Assembly (NCBI GenBank): GCA_907165065.1
Contig: OU015539.1
Span: forward strand, 124,001 to 188,000
Reading direction: 5' to 3'
Source: Caprimulgus europaeus
Lineage: Eukaryota; Chordata; Aves; Caprimulgiformes; Caprimulgidae
DNA: 64,000 nucleotides
The notes under the pieces were generated by a model that was given only the letters and a program-made list of their open reading frames with translations, did no database searches and was not told the DNA's origin. Of this stretch, positions 23,108 to 34,498 are shown one piece after another; position 1 is the first letter of the stretch; every line of letters starts with the position of its first letter. Position numbers and translations under genes: made by a program.

Positions 23108-26010
23108 TCAGGGCTGGGGGTCGCTGAGGCGGCCCATGAAGAGGGGGATGGAGGCAGCATCGTGCCAGAGGACGAAGAGGAAGGGGCGCAGGGCCTCCAG
23201 CAGCGGGACCGTGCGGGCCACCGAGGTGGCCATGGCACCGGCCGCCTCCACGCCGGCCTCGTCCAGCGCCAGCACCGCTCGGTGCCGAGCCGCGTCCACC
23301 GTCACCGCCGGGCCCTGCGCCAGCCCACACAGCTCCGCGTCCAGGAACAGCCCAAAGTCTGCAGCAGCCATCGTCAGTGCCACCCCCACGGGGACACCAG
23401 CGGGAGCAGAGGGGACACTAGGGACAGGGGGGCACTGCGGGCCCTTGGGGACACCAGGGATGTGGGGGACAGTAGGGGCACACTGAGCATGTCAGGGGCA
23501 CGGGGGCAATGGGGGGCACAAGGGGACACTAAGGGATGTGGGGGACACCAGGGAGATGGGGGATACTGGGGACACAGCTGGGGTAATCTGGGGACAAGGA
23601 GGACATTATGGGCACTGGGGACACGAGGGACACCAGGGACATGGGAGTAGCGGGGGACCCTGGGGACACCGAAGGCATGGGGACACCAAGGAACCCTGCG
23701 ACACCAGGGAACACTGGGGACATTGGGGACCCCGGGGAAAAGGACCTGTGAGGTCCTGCAGGGAGTGACATCATGGAAAGTGATGACACCCGTCACCCAC
23801 CCAGCCCAGGCAGTGACGTCACGGGCGGGGGTCGGTGGCCTTACCCATGTCATGGACCAGGGCCACCACGTCCAGGGCGTGGTCAAGGTGCAGGCGTGGC
23901 AGGGCCAGGGCGGTGGCCTGGAGGGGGGTCTGGGCCACTCGCCGCAGCAGCCCCAGGAAGGTGGGGGCGTCCAGTGCCTGCTCCAGGTTCCCCAACGCCC
24001 CCGGGGGTCCCTGTGGCACCAGCACCACCAGGCTGAGCCCCCCGCTCAGCTCCAGCCGCGCCACCTGTGGGACCGACCGGTCCTCAGTGCCACCGCCGTG
24101 GCATCACAGCCCCAAACCCCCCGGTGTCACTGCGCTGATGTCACATCGCGCCCCTCGGGGCCCGGCAGCGAGGTCCGCTGGGCCGGGGGTACCTGGACCT
24201 GCAGGTGGGAGTGGGTGAAGGTGGCCACTGGGTACTTCTTGCTGGTCATGGTGGGCACCAGGCAGGGCCGGTGGCCGGGGCGCAGGAAGGGCAGTGGCAC
24301 CGTCTCCTTGGCCTCCAGTGGCACGCGCCAGGCGGCTGCGGGGACACGGCACCAGCACTGTGGCGGCACGCAGGGCACCCTCGGGGGCAGATCCCCGAGC
24401 CCCTTCCCTGGGGCAGGGCCCAGGGCAGAGCTGGGGGCACATCCCTGACCCCAACACCCATGACAGACCCTGAAGCAATTCCCTGAGCCAACCCCCAGGA
24501 CAGAACCTGGGGCAGATCCCTGGGCCAAACCCTGGTGGATCCCTGGAAGCCCCCGGGTGGCTCCGGGGCAGCCGTACCCCGCAGGTGGACGGCGCTGAGC
24601 AGCAGCAGCTGGGGCTGGGGCGGCAGCAGGGGCAGGAGCCCGGGCAGCAGCCCCCGGCTGGCCCCGCGCACCCACTCGTTGACGCGCAGCAGGTCCAGGC
24701 TCTCGTTGCCGCTCAGCGCCTGTGGTTCAGCGCCGTAGAAATGCTGCGACGCGTTGAGGAAGCGGGGCCGGAGGCGCAGCCCTGTCCCATGGAACGGCCG
24801 GTGTCAGCACCGCGCCCACCTGGCATCGGTGGTCCCGCCGGTGCCTGGCGCCCACCTCACCTGGGTGGTAGAAGATCTGCGCGGCGGAGAAGAGGCCGGG
24901 TGCGTGGGTGAGCTGCCGCAGGGCTCCGTGCACGCAGGCCAGATCCGGCGGGTAGGCCAGTAGGGCACCCAGGCGCTCACGGGTCTCACCGCGGGCACCT
25001 GCCGGCACAGGGGAGCCTCAGCCAGGCGCCCATGGGTGCCCCAGGCAGGGATGGGCGTGGGGCCGCAGGCAGTGCCACAGCGGTGCCCACAGCCGTGATG
25101 AGCACAGTCCCCATGGCAGAACCCCCAGCAGCACCCCCAGCAGTGCCGGTGCCCACGGGCAGCCCCTCACCCAGCAGAAGGTGTGAGAGCCCCATGGCCA
25201 CGTTGATGGGGGAGAAGAGCAGGTTGGCGTCGGGCTGGGCAGCCTCCGCCATGTGCTGGTAGAAGCGGAGGGCGAAGGTGCTGAGCGCCTCGGCCACGGC
25301 TGCCCGCTGCACCCCCGTGGGCTCCCCGCAGCCCTCGGCCGGCTCGTCGTCCCCAGGGCACGGCGGGGTGTGGGTGCCGGGGGTGCTGGGGGGCTCCTGC
25401 GTGGTGCTGGGCGTGGGGGCTCTTGTACTCCCATTGGCTGTGATGCCCAGCTCCTCAGGTGCTCCATGGGGCTCCTCGGGGCTGGGGAGCTCCGTGGCCT
25501 TGAGGGGGGCACCCAAGCTGGGCAGCTCCTCGGGGTGGGCATGGGAGGTTGGCACAGGCAGGACGGGTGTCCCCACATCCCCTGGTGGGTCTGGATGAGG
25601 GGGCACCGGTGGCGTCAGACGCTGTCTGAGCAGCTTCAGCCCATGGTGGGAGTCCTCCAGTGTGGGCACCTGGGCATGGGGACCCTGGTGAGGGGGGACA
25701 GGGGGACACCTGGGCATGGGGACCCTGGTGAGGGGGGACAGGGGGACACCTGGGCCGGGGGACCCTGGTGAGGGGGGACAGGGGGACACCTGGGCCGGGG
25801 GACCCTGGTAAGGGGAGATGGAGGGACACCTGGGCATGGGGGCCCTGGTGAGGGGGGACGGAGAGACACCTGGGCATGGGGACCCTGGAGAGGGGAGATG
25901 GGGGGGCACACGGGGAGCCTGTCTCCCTGGGCCACACTTACCGGGGTGATAGTGGCCGTGGTGGTGGCCACGAGCCACACCAGGGGCAGCTGGAGCATCG
26001 TGGTGGGCAT
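23108..26010 (-). CDS. SERPING1: SERPING1 C1 esterase inhibitor (serpin)
   Basis: Secreted serpin that inactivates C1r/C1s, MASPs, plasma kallikrein and factor XIIa. Coding exons in transcript order: 26010-25942, 25669-25171, 24998-24861, 24781-24578, 24335-24193, 24064-23845 and 23358-23108, giving 507 residues (human 500). The signal peptide is residues 1-20. A Pro/Thr/Ser-rich mucin-like stretch covers about 24-125, with an NGS glycosylation site at 102. The serpin domain follows. Cys127, Cys137, Cys211 and Cys435 correspond to the two domain-linking disulphides of human C1-inhibitor. The reactive loop has the hinge EAAGAMA and P1-P1' Arg473-Thr474 (SVARTVP), so it should be inhibitory with the same specificity. 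It is head-to-head with UBE2L6. Confidence 0.96.
23390..23745. repeat. GGGGACA-type minisatellite in SERPING1 last intron
   Basis: Degenerate tandem GGGGACACNAGGGA-like units across the intron between the last two coding exons. The + strand is G-rich with many GGGG runs. Confidence 0.7.
25670..25920. repeat. 40-bp minisatellite that copies a splice acceptor (SERPING1 intron)
   Basis: About six tandem copies of a 40-bp unit. On the minus strand each reads CACCAGGGTCCCC(A/G)TGCCCAGGT or a close variant, which is the same text as the real acceptor of the second coding exon at 25670-25690. The first two or three copies are nearly identical. Confidence 0.85.
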
Positions 26011-26291
26011 CCTGGTGGGCACGCACAGGTCAAGGGCTTGACGGGCACCCAGCACCCCCATCCCAGCTCCCAGCACCCCGCCTGGGCACCCAACACCCTC
26101 CCACCCCACCCCGGCACCCCCATTCCCTGCACTGCCCGCACCCCCACCCACGGGCGCCCCCCGGTCTGACCCCTGCGGGCGCTTGGTGCGGGGGCAGGAG
26201 GCGGCGCCCGGGGCCCACCTGGGTGCCCGCGGGTCGGGTGCCCGCGTGTCCAGCCGGGCGCGGGGGGATGTGGCCGGACCCGGCCCTGCCT

Positions 26292-26305
26292 GGTTAAAGA
26301 TTAAG
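26292..26305. promoter_or_regulatory. HNF1-like site upstream of SERPING1
   Basis: GGTTAAAGATTAAG resembles the HNF1 palindrome GGTTAATNATTAAC. It lies about 280 bp upstream of the SERPING1 ATG in the divergent SERPING1/UBE2L6 promoter, in an otherwise extremely GC-rich stretch. This would fit hepatocyte expression of C1-inhibitor; function is inferred. Confidence 0.45.
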
Positions 26306-26476
26306 GAGGGCTGCGGGCGGCTGCCGGGGCTTCCCGTAAATCAGCCGGGGGTGCCGGGGGGACGCGCCGGTCCCGGCTGCCCAAGCCCCGCCCCCGTGTT
26401 TGGGGCGGAGCCGAATCCCCTTTCCCCGCCCCGAGGGCGTGTCCCGGCAGAGCCCCGCCCCGCAGCAGCGTTGGCC

Positions 26477-27740
26477 ATGGCCGCGAGGATCCCCAAGGTG
26501 GGCACCGGCACCGGCGCGGGGGGTCCCGGTGTCAGCGCCGGGGTGCGAGGGCTGCCGGTGCAGGCGTGCCAGGGTGTCCGTACCAGGGTGCGGCGGGTAC
26601 CGGTGTCAGGTGCAGGTGCCGGTACCGGGTGTGAAGGATGCGGTGGGGGTGCCGGGGTTTCAGTACCGGCTGCGGCGGGGTGCAGGTGCCGATGTGGAAG
26701 TGCCAGTGCAGGGGTGTAGGGGGGGTCCCAGTGTTGGGTGCAGGTGCCGGTACCGAGGGGCGCTGGGGCACAGGGGGAGCCGGTGCGGGGTGCAGGTACG
26801 GGGTCCGGGGCTGTGGGAGGTGCTGGTACCGGGGTTCCCGAGCCCTTCGCTCCGGTTTCGTTTCCCCGGCGGGGGCGGTACCACGAGGGCGGCGTGGCTT
26901 TGGTGTGGCCCCGCCCAGACAGGCACGTCCCACACTGACCCCGCCCCTTTCCGCAGGAGATGGAGGAGGTGCGGCGCTGGGGCGGGGCCCGCGACCTGCG
27001 GCCGCTAGAGGGCGACGTGCGGCGCTGGGGGGGGCTCGTGCTGCCGGTGAGAGGGGCCGGGGGTCCCCGGGGCACAGGGCGGGGGCTGGGGATTCCCCTG
27101 GGGGGCACCGGGGCGGGGGGGGGATGTGCCCCCATCAGGGCACTATGGGGGGGTCCGGGGTGGGGATCCCCTCCCGGGGGGGTTATGTGTGTGTCAGGCT
27201 GGGGGGTCCTCACAGGCAGCACTGGGGAGCAGGGCTGGGGCAGCCCCCCCCACAGCGGGGTCTGAGCTGCCCCCTGTGCCCCCCATTCTCCCTCGGCAGA
27301 ACAACCCCCCGTACAACGCGGGCGCCTTCCGCTTCGAGCTGACATTCTCCCCCCAACACCCGCTGCTGCCCCCCACCCTCACCCTCCGCACCAGCATCTA
27401 CCACCCCGGCGTGGACCTCAAGGGCCGCGTCTGCCAGCCCCTCACTGCCCCCCACCACTGGCTGCCCACCACCCGCGCCACCCAAGGTGGGCACCTCCGG
27501 GACGGGGAAGGAACCGAGGGTGGAGGAGCCCACCCTGATCCCCCGAGTGCCCACCCTGACCCCCCCGTGCCCGCAGTGCTGCAAGACCTGCTGCTGCTGC
27601 TGGACACGCCGGACCCCCAGCGGGTGCTGCGGCCGGACCTGGCCCAGGAGCTCCAGGAGCAGCCGGAGGTTTTCTGGCGTCGAGCAGAGGAACACACCCG
27701 CCGTCATGCTGAGCCGCGCCCCGACACCCCCGGGCCCTGA
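26477..27740 (+). CDS. UBE2L6: UBE2L6-like E2 conjugating enzyme (HPN motif altered)
   Basis: E2 of the UBE2L3/UBE2L6 group. In mammals UBE2L6 carries ISG15 (and ubiquitin) to HERC5-type ligases. Exons 26477-26497, 26957-27046, 27300-27486 and 27577-27740 give 153 residues, the human length. The UBC fold is recognisable: WGGLVLPNNPPY, then FELTFSP..HP, IYHP and the active-site segment GRVCQPL with catalytic Cys82, ending with the family helix FWRRAEEHTRR. The usual His-Pro-Asn motif reads His-Pro-Gly (72-74). The protein is Arg/Leu/Pro-rich and quite diverged, consistent with a fast-evolving UBE2L6 rather than UBE2L3. Synteny between SERPING1 and SMTNL1 supports the name. No ISRE (GAAANNGAAA) is visible in its upstream 180 bp. 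Confidence 0.93.
26520..26850. repeat. GGTGC(C/A)GGTACCGG-type repeat in UBE2L6 intron 1
   Basis: Degenerate short repeats of GTGCAGGTGCCGGTACCGG fill most of the first intron. They are G-rich on the + strand with no coding evidence. Confidence 0.6.
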
Positions 27741-27840
27741 GACCCCCATGCCACGGACACCCCGGCTTCGCCTCCCCTGGGCAGTGCCAGGACTGGGCCT
27801 GGGGTCCCCTCTGCCTGGGCACTGCCCCCCCCCATCAGGT

Positions 27841-27846
27841 AATAAA
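27841..27846 (+). terminator. UBE2L6: Poly(A) signal of UBE2L6 (AATAAA)
   Basis: AATAAA 100 bp after the stop, about 220 bp from the convergent SMTNL1 3' end. Confidence 0.85.
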
Positions 27847-28063
27847 CTGACTCCCGCTGCTGCCTTGGCCTCGTGGTGTCTCACTGCGGTGGTGGGGACC
27901 CAGGGGTGCCACCTGTCCCCCCGCGAGCTGTGGCAGGGCTGACCCTGGTGCCACATCACGCCAATCCCCAACACCTGCCTGGTGCCAGTGTCCCTGTGGC
28001 CATGTACCCCCGAGAGACGACACCCCACAGGCTTTGGGGTGCCCCCCAAGGGCACCACAAGTC

Positions 28064-28069
28064 TTTACT
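28064..28069 (-). terminator. SMTNL1: Possible poly(A) signal of SMTNL1 (AGTAAA)
   Basis: Plus-strand TTTACT gives the variant hexamer AGTAAA on the minus strand, 51 bp beyond the SMTNL1 stop. No canonical AATAAA is nearby. Confidence 0.4.
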
Positions 28070-28119
28070 GCCAGGGGAGCACGCGGGGGGTGGCACGGTT
28101 GGGGGCCAAGGGGACCTCC

Positions 28120-30974
<2,855 letters not shown>

Positions 30975-31394
30975 GCTGCTGCGGTCGCCGCTGCAGGGAC
31001 ACCGGGCTGTCAGTGGGGAGCCCCCCGGTGCCCCTCCCCAGCTTACCCGTGCCCCTCATAGCCCGACTACTCCCCCCTCGCCCCCAGTCCTGGCACCCCC
31101 GTTGCCCCATCCCGGCACTCCCAGGTCCCATCCCGACCCCCACATTCCGCCCCCCCAGCCACCACTTCTGCCTCTCACTCCCCCGTGTCCCATCTCGCTG
31201 GCCCCCTTTATTCCCCCCTCTCGACCACCCCACGCCCCATTCCGACCCCCTATCCCCCACCCCACTCCCCAAATCCCTCTCCCGACCTCTCAAACCCCAT
31301 CCTGACCCCCCGAAGCTCCCTCCTGACCCTCACATAACCCCTCCCGCTCCCCCATTTCCCCACCTGCCCCTCGATCCCCCGGACCCGCCGGACA

Positions 31395-31450
31395 CTCCAG
31401 ACCCTTCGGACGCTCCGGACCCTCCGGACGCTCCGGACCCTCCGGACCTG
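31395..31450. repeat. CCGGACGCT/CCGGACCCT tandem repeat
   Basis: Five or six 9-12-bp TCCGGAC(G/C)C units just downstream of the SMTNL1 MEF2 site (minus orientation), probably in its 5' leader or promoter. Confidence 0.65.
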
Positions 31451-31490
31451 CTCCCCGCCCCGCCTCGCCCCTCGCCCCCCCGCCCCGGAG

Positions 31491-31500
31491 CTATTTTTAG
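31491..31500. promoter_or_regulatory. MEF2 consensus site, candidate SMTNL1 promoter
   Basis: CTATTTTTAG matches the MEF2 consensus YTAWWWWTAR exactly and is an isolated A/T island in a very GC-rich context. It lies about 500 bp upstream of the SMTNL1 ATG. SMTNL1 is a striated/smooth muscle gene, so the site is plausible as its main promoter element; function is inferred. Confidence 0.55.
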
Positions 31501-31599
31501 CGGCGGGGGCAGGTGCCGCCTTCACTCACTACCCACCCGCGGGCACGGGGGGACGGACAGGGGGACACGCGTGGGGACCGGAGGGGCACAGGGCGGGAC

Positions 31600-32130
31600 A
31601 GATGGACGGACACGGCTGGGGACGGGGACACGGTGACACACCCCACCCGGACACCGGAGACACCCCAAAGGAGACCACGGGGGAACACACGGGGCGGGGA
31701 CACTCCAGGGAGGGACAGGGTGACCTGGGGTACACAGATAGGTGGGTGGACATGGACACATGATGGGACTGGGGGGAAATGGACACATGGGACACACACA
31801 CACTCGGGGGACATGGGGACGCAGACATATGGGGGGACACAGGGGACACGTGGGACACGGAAACATGGGGAACATGGACACGTAGGGGACATGGGGGGAC
31901 ATGGGGGGACATGGGTGACAGACAGACGGGGAGCACGGACACATGGGGGACACGGACACATGGGGGACACGGGGGACACGGACATGGGGGCGCAGGGACA
32001 CATGGGGGGGCATAGACACGGGGGACGTGGGGGACGTGGGGGACGTGGGGGACGTGGGGACGTGGGGACGTGGGGGACATGGACACACGTGGGACACAGG
32101 GGTACGGGGACAGGCCGGGCAGAGGCGTGG
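31600..32130. repeat. GGGGACA / GACGTGGGG minisatellite between SMTNL1 and TIMM10
   Basis: About 500 bp of GGACACATGGGG variants, ending in a tight run of GACGTGGGG units at about 32022-32085. The + strand is strongly G-rich. It fills the divergent intergenic region. Confidence 0.8.
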
Positions 32131-32334
32131 GGACACCCCGGGGAGACAGCGGGGTCACAGCGCAGTCACACGGCCCGTGCCCCCGCCTGGACTGGCCCAG
32201 GGGCGGGGCCTGAATCCGGTCCCACCCCCAAGGGCATGGCCCCGCCCCCCAAGCGCAGAGGGCCTGGCGAAACGCGCGCCTTCCCCGCCCCCAGCCTCTC
32301 TTTGGTTGCCGCCGCCGTCACGCCCCCTCCCCGA

Positions 32335-32460
32335 CACCCAATCAGCGTTGGGGACGCGCTCCTCATCCCCCGCCCGCCAGACTCCTATTGGCCGAAGCCG
32401 GCGGCGGGGCGGGGCGGTTCTGCGTGTGGAAGGAAGTGCGGAGACCACGTGGTACCTGCC
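32335..32460 (+). promoter_or_regulatory. TIMM10 promoter region
   Basis: Contains CCAAT in ACCCAATCAGCG near 32338, inverted ATTGG near 32386, an ETS-type GGAAGTG near 32431 and an E-box CACGTG at 32446-32451, in a CpG-rich segment just upstream of the repeat-built TIMM10 leader. Motifs were read; start site is inferred. Confidence 0.5.
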
Positions 32461-32712
32461 GGGGCCGAGTGGAGCCGAGCAGGACCGAAGAGGCCCGAGC
32501 GGGGCGGAACCGAGCGGATTGGTGCCGAGCGGGACCGAGTGGGACCGAGTAGGACCGACCGGGGCCGACTGGGGCCGAGCGGGACCGAATAGGACAGAGC
32601 GGGGCCGAGCAGAACCGAACGGGACCGACCGGAACCGAGTGGGGCCGAGCGGGACCGAGCGGGACCGAGGGGGCCGAACGGAGCCGAGCGGGGCCGAGTG
32701 GGGCTGAGTGGG
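32460..32712 (+). repeat. 10-bp GGGACCGAGC-type repeat forming the TIMM10 5' leader
   Basis: About 25 degenerate copies of a 10-bp unit (GGGRCCGAGY) run to within a few bases of the TIMM10 start codon. It is probably transcribed as 5' UTR, since no splice acceptor separates it from the ATG. Confidence 0.85.
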
Positions 32713-32715
32713 GCC

Positions 32716-33256
32716 ATGGACCCGCTGCGGGCCCAGCAGCTGGCGGCCGAGCTGGAGGTTGACATGATGGCCGACATGTACAACCGGTGCGCCGGGATCT
32801 GGGGGACTGGAGCACGAGGGGCGTCCGGGGGTGGGGGATCACTGGGGGGTGCTGGAGGCACTGGGGCTGCACCGGGCTGAGGTACTGGGGTCACTGGGGG
32901 GTGCTGGGGACACCGGGATGCCCAGGTCTGGGGTCACTGGGGGTGTCAGAGGTGCTGGGGGTGGAGGGGTGTTGGGGAGGGCCGGGGTTACCGGGGGCCT
33001 CTGGGGATGGCACTGAGGGGTCAGGCGCGGCGCTGAGGGCTCCCTGCGGTGCAGGATGACGCAGGCGTGCCACCGAAAGTGCGTCCCTCCCCACTACAAG
33101 GACGCGGAGCTGTCCAAGGGGGAGAGCGTCTGCCTGGACCGCTGCGTCGCCAAGTACCTGGAAGTCCATGAGCGGATGGGCAAGAAGCTGACGGAGCTGT
33201 CGCTGCAGGATGAGGAGCTGCTCAAGCGCATGCAGCAGGGCACCGGCACTGCCTGA
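32716..33256 (+). CDS. TIMM10: TIMM10 small TIM chaperone of the mitochondrial intermembrane space
   Basis: Small TIM that forms a hexamer with TIMM9 and escorts hydrophobic carrier precursors to the inner membrane. Exons 32716-32786 and 33055-33256 give 90 residues, the human length. The twin CX3C motifs are present: Cys29-X3-Cys33 (CHRKC) and Cys50-X3-Cys54 (CLDRC), flanked by the two helices starting [12 protein letters not shown] and [16 protein letters not shown]. The first intron starts with GTGCGC, a weak but legal donor. The reading frame and length leave little doubt. Confidence 0.98.
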
Positions 33257-33286
33257 CCCCCCCCCGGACCCCTGCCCCCTCACCCC

Positions 33287-33292
33287 AATAAA
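33287..33292 (+). terminator. TIMM10: Poly(A) signal of TIMM10 (AATAAA)
   Basis: AATAAA 31 bp after the stop codon. Confidence 0.85.
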
Positions 33293-34325
33293 CTGGAGCC
33301 TTTGGGCCAGCTGGTTTGCTTCCCTTACCCCCCTAAACCCATGATGATGTGTTGGGGGACACATTGAACCCGGCAGATGCCACTGGGGACCCCCCTGTGC
33401 TGCACCCAGCCGCTTCTTGAGGGGGGAACCCCCAGGGACCCCCCCTCTCCCGTGGCCCAGCCCGTGTAATCCCAGGGATTAGGCAGAGCCGGCCTGAGCC
33501 CCTCCTAATCCCCTGTGGGGTGGGGACGGGGCTCTGCCCCCCACCCCCCCCCGGCGGACATCGTGGGGGGGCAGCTGGGGGAGACCCCGCACAGGGACAC
33601 AGCCCTGGAGCAGCCGGAGAGGGACAGGGAAACCCCTGAGACCCCCCCCACCCTGGTCAAGGACAGCCGGGGAGGGACACTCGAGTGGGGACCACCCAGA
33701 TTCCCACGGACATACCCCTGCGCCCCTGGGGACACCCAGAGAGCCACACCAGCACAGGGACACGGTGACTCTGGGTGAAGGAGCCCACGGAGGGACACCC
33801 CTGGGGTGACACCCACCGAAAGGGACCCAGGTCACGGGTGGGCAGCGTCCCTGTGTCTGTCTGTCTGTCCGCAGCCCGGCAGCGCGTGCGCTGTCTGTGC
33901 ATCGGTGCCTGATGAGAAGTGGGTCAGGCTGTGCAGGGTGCGGGTGACAATCCGGGTGACAATGTGGGTGACAAGGCGGGCGGTGGCTCTGCGGCTCCCG
34001 TTACACCCGCCTGCGGTGCCAGCACCCTGCGAAGGCGCAGGTGTCACAGGCGGGGTGATGGTGGCCGTGTCGCCGGCCCCGCGGCGGCGGGTGCCGCTGG
34101 CGTGCGAGGCAGGGGGACGGGTGCCTGTGCCCGCGGGTCGGGGTGCAGCACCGCGGGGGTTTGTCTGTCTGTCCCCGTCCGTCCGCGCGTGCCTTGCCGC
34201 CCTCCCGCTGCAGCCATCAATATTTCAGGAGGAGCAGGCGGTGACCTGGAAAGGCAGCGTGTCCCCCCCCGCCACTGCAGCCCCCCCGCAGCAGCCAGGC
34301 CCCGCTCTCCCAAAATAAGACCATT
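33293..34325. other. TIMM10-RTN4RL2 intergenic, no gene; SLC43A1 not found
   Basis: About 1 kb with no exon-like sequence of any SLC43 transporter, although human SLC43A1 sits at this position. Contents: an inverted TAATCCC pair at 33467-33481, a short TGTC repeat near 33855, a GGGTGACAA repeat near 33940-33975 and an A/T-rich patch at 34310-34350 that holds the RTN4RL2 poly(A) signal. Confidence 0.6.
33467..33481. promoter_or_regulatory. Inverted K50-homeodomain site TAATCCC-A-GGGATTA
   Basis: Perfect 7-bp arms around a single A. TAATCC is the OTX/CRX/PITX core. A third CTAATCCCC follows near 33509. Could be a regulatory element for RTN4RL2 or TIMM10; inferred only. Confidence 0.35.
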
Positions 34326-34331
34326 TTTAAT
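34326..34331 (-). terminator. RTN4RL2: Poly(A) signal of RTN4RL2 (ATTAAA)
   Basis: Plus-strand TTTAAT in an A/T-rich patch, about 170 bp beyond the RTN4RL2 stop. Confidence 0.55.
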
Positions 34332-34498
34332 AAATAATTTCCCACCTTTCGGTTCCTGTTGGGGGTTTTTTTCCTGCTCAGGATGGGGGGACCCCCCTGC
34401 AGCCCCCACCCTGGCTGTTCCCTGCAGTTCTAGGGGCTCCCCCTGGGGAGGGGCGGGGACAGAGGTGTCCTGGGGGGCCAGGACCCGCCCTGGGGGGC

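Noticed and set aside
25670-25920. CRISPR-like direct repeats (here and at 28870-29430, 44575-44960)
   Set aside because: Head-to-tail tandem repeats without unique spacers, in vertebrate introns. They are minisatellites.
25670-25941. Continuous coding through the SERPING1 intron (346-codon open frame)
   Set aside because: The signal-peptide exon is in another frame with a perfect donor (CCCCG|GTAAGT), and joining to 25669 gives in-phase V-P-T-L. The open array is more likely intronic, though alternative use is raised as a finding.
31513-32707. Long plus-strand frames across the SMTNL1-TIMM10 interval
   Set aside because: They run through GGGGACA and GGGACCGAGC repeats, are out of frame with TIMM10 and show only repeat-derived residues.
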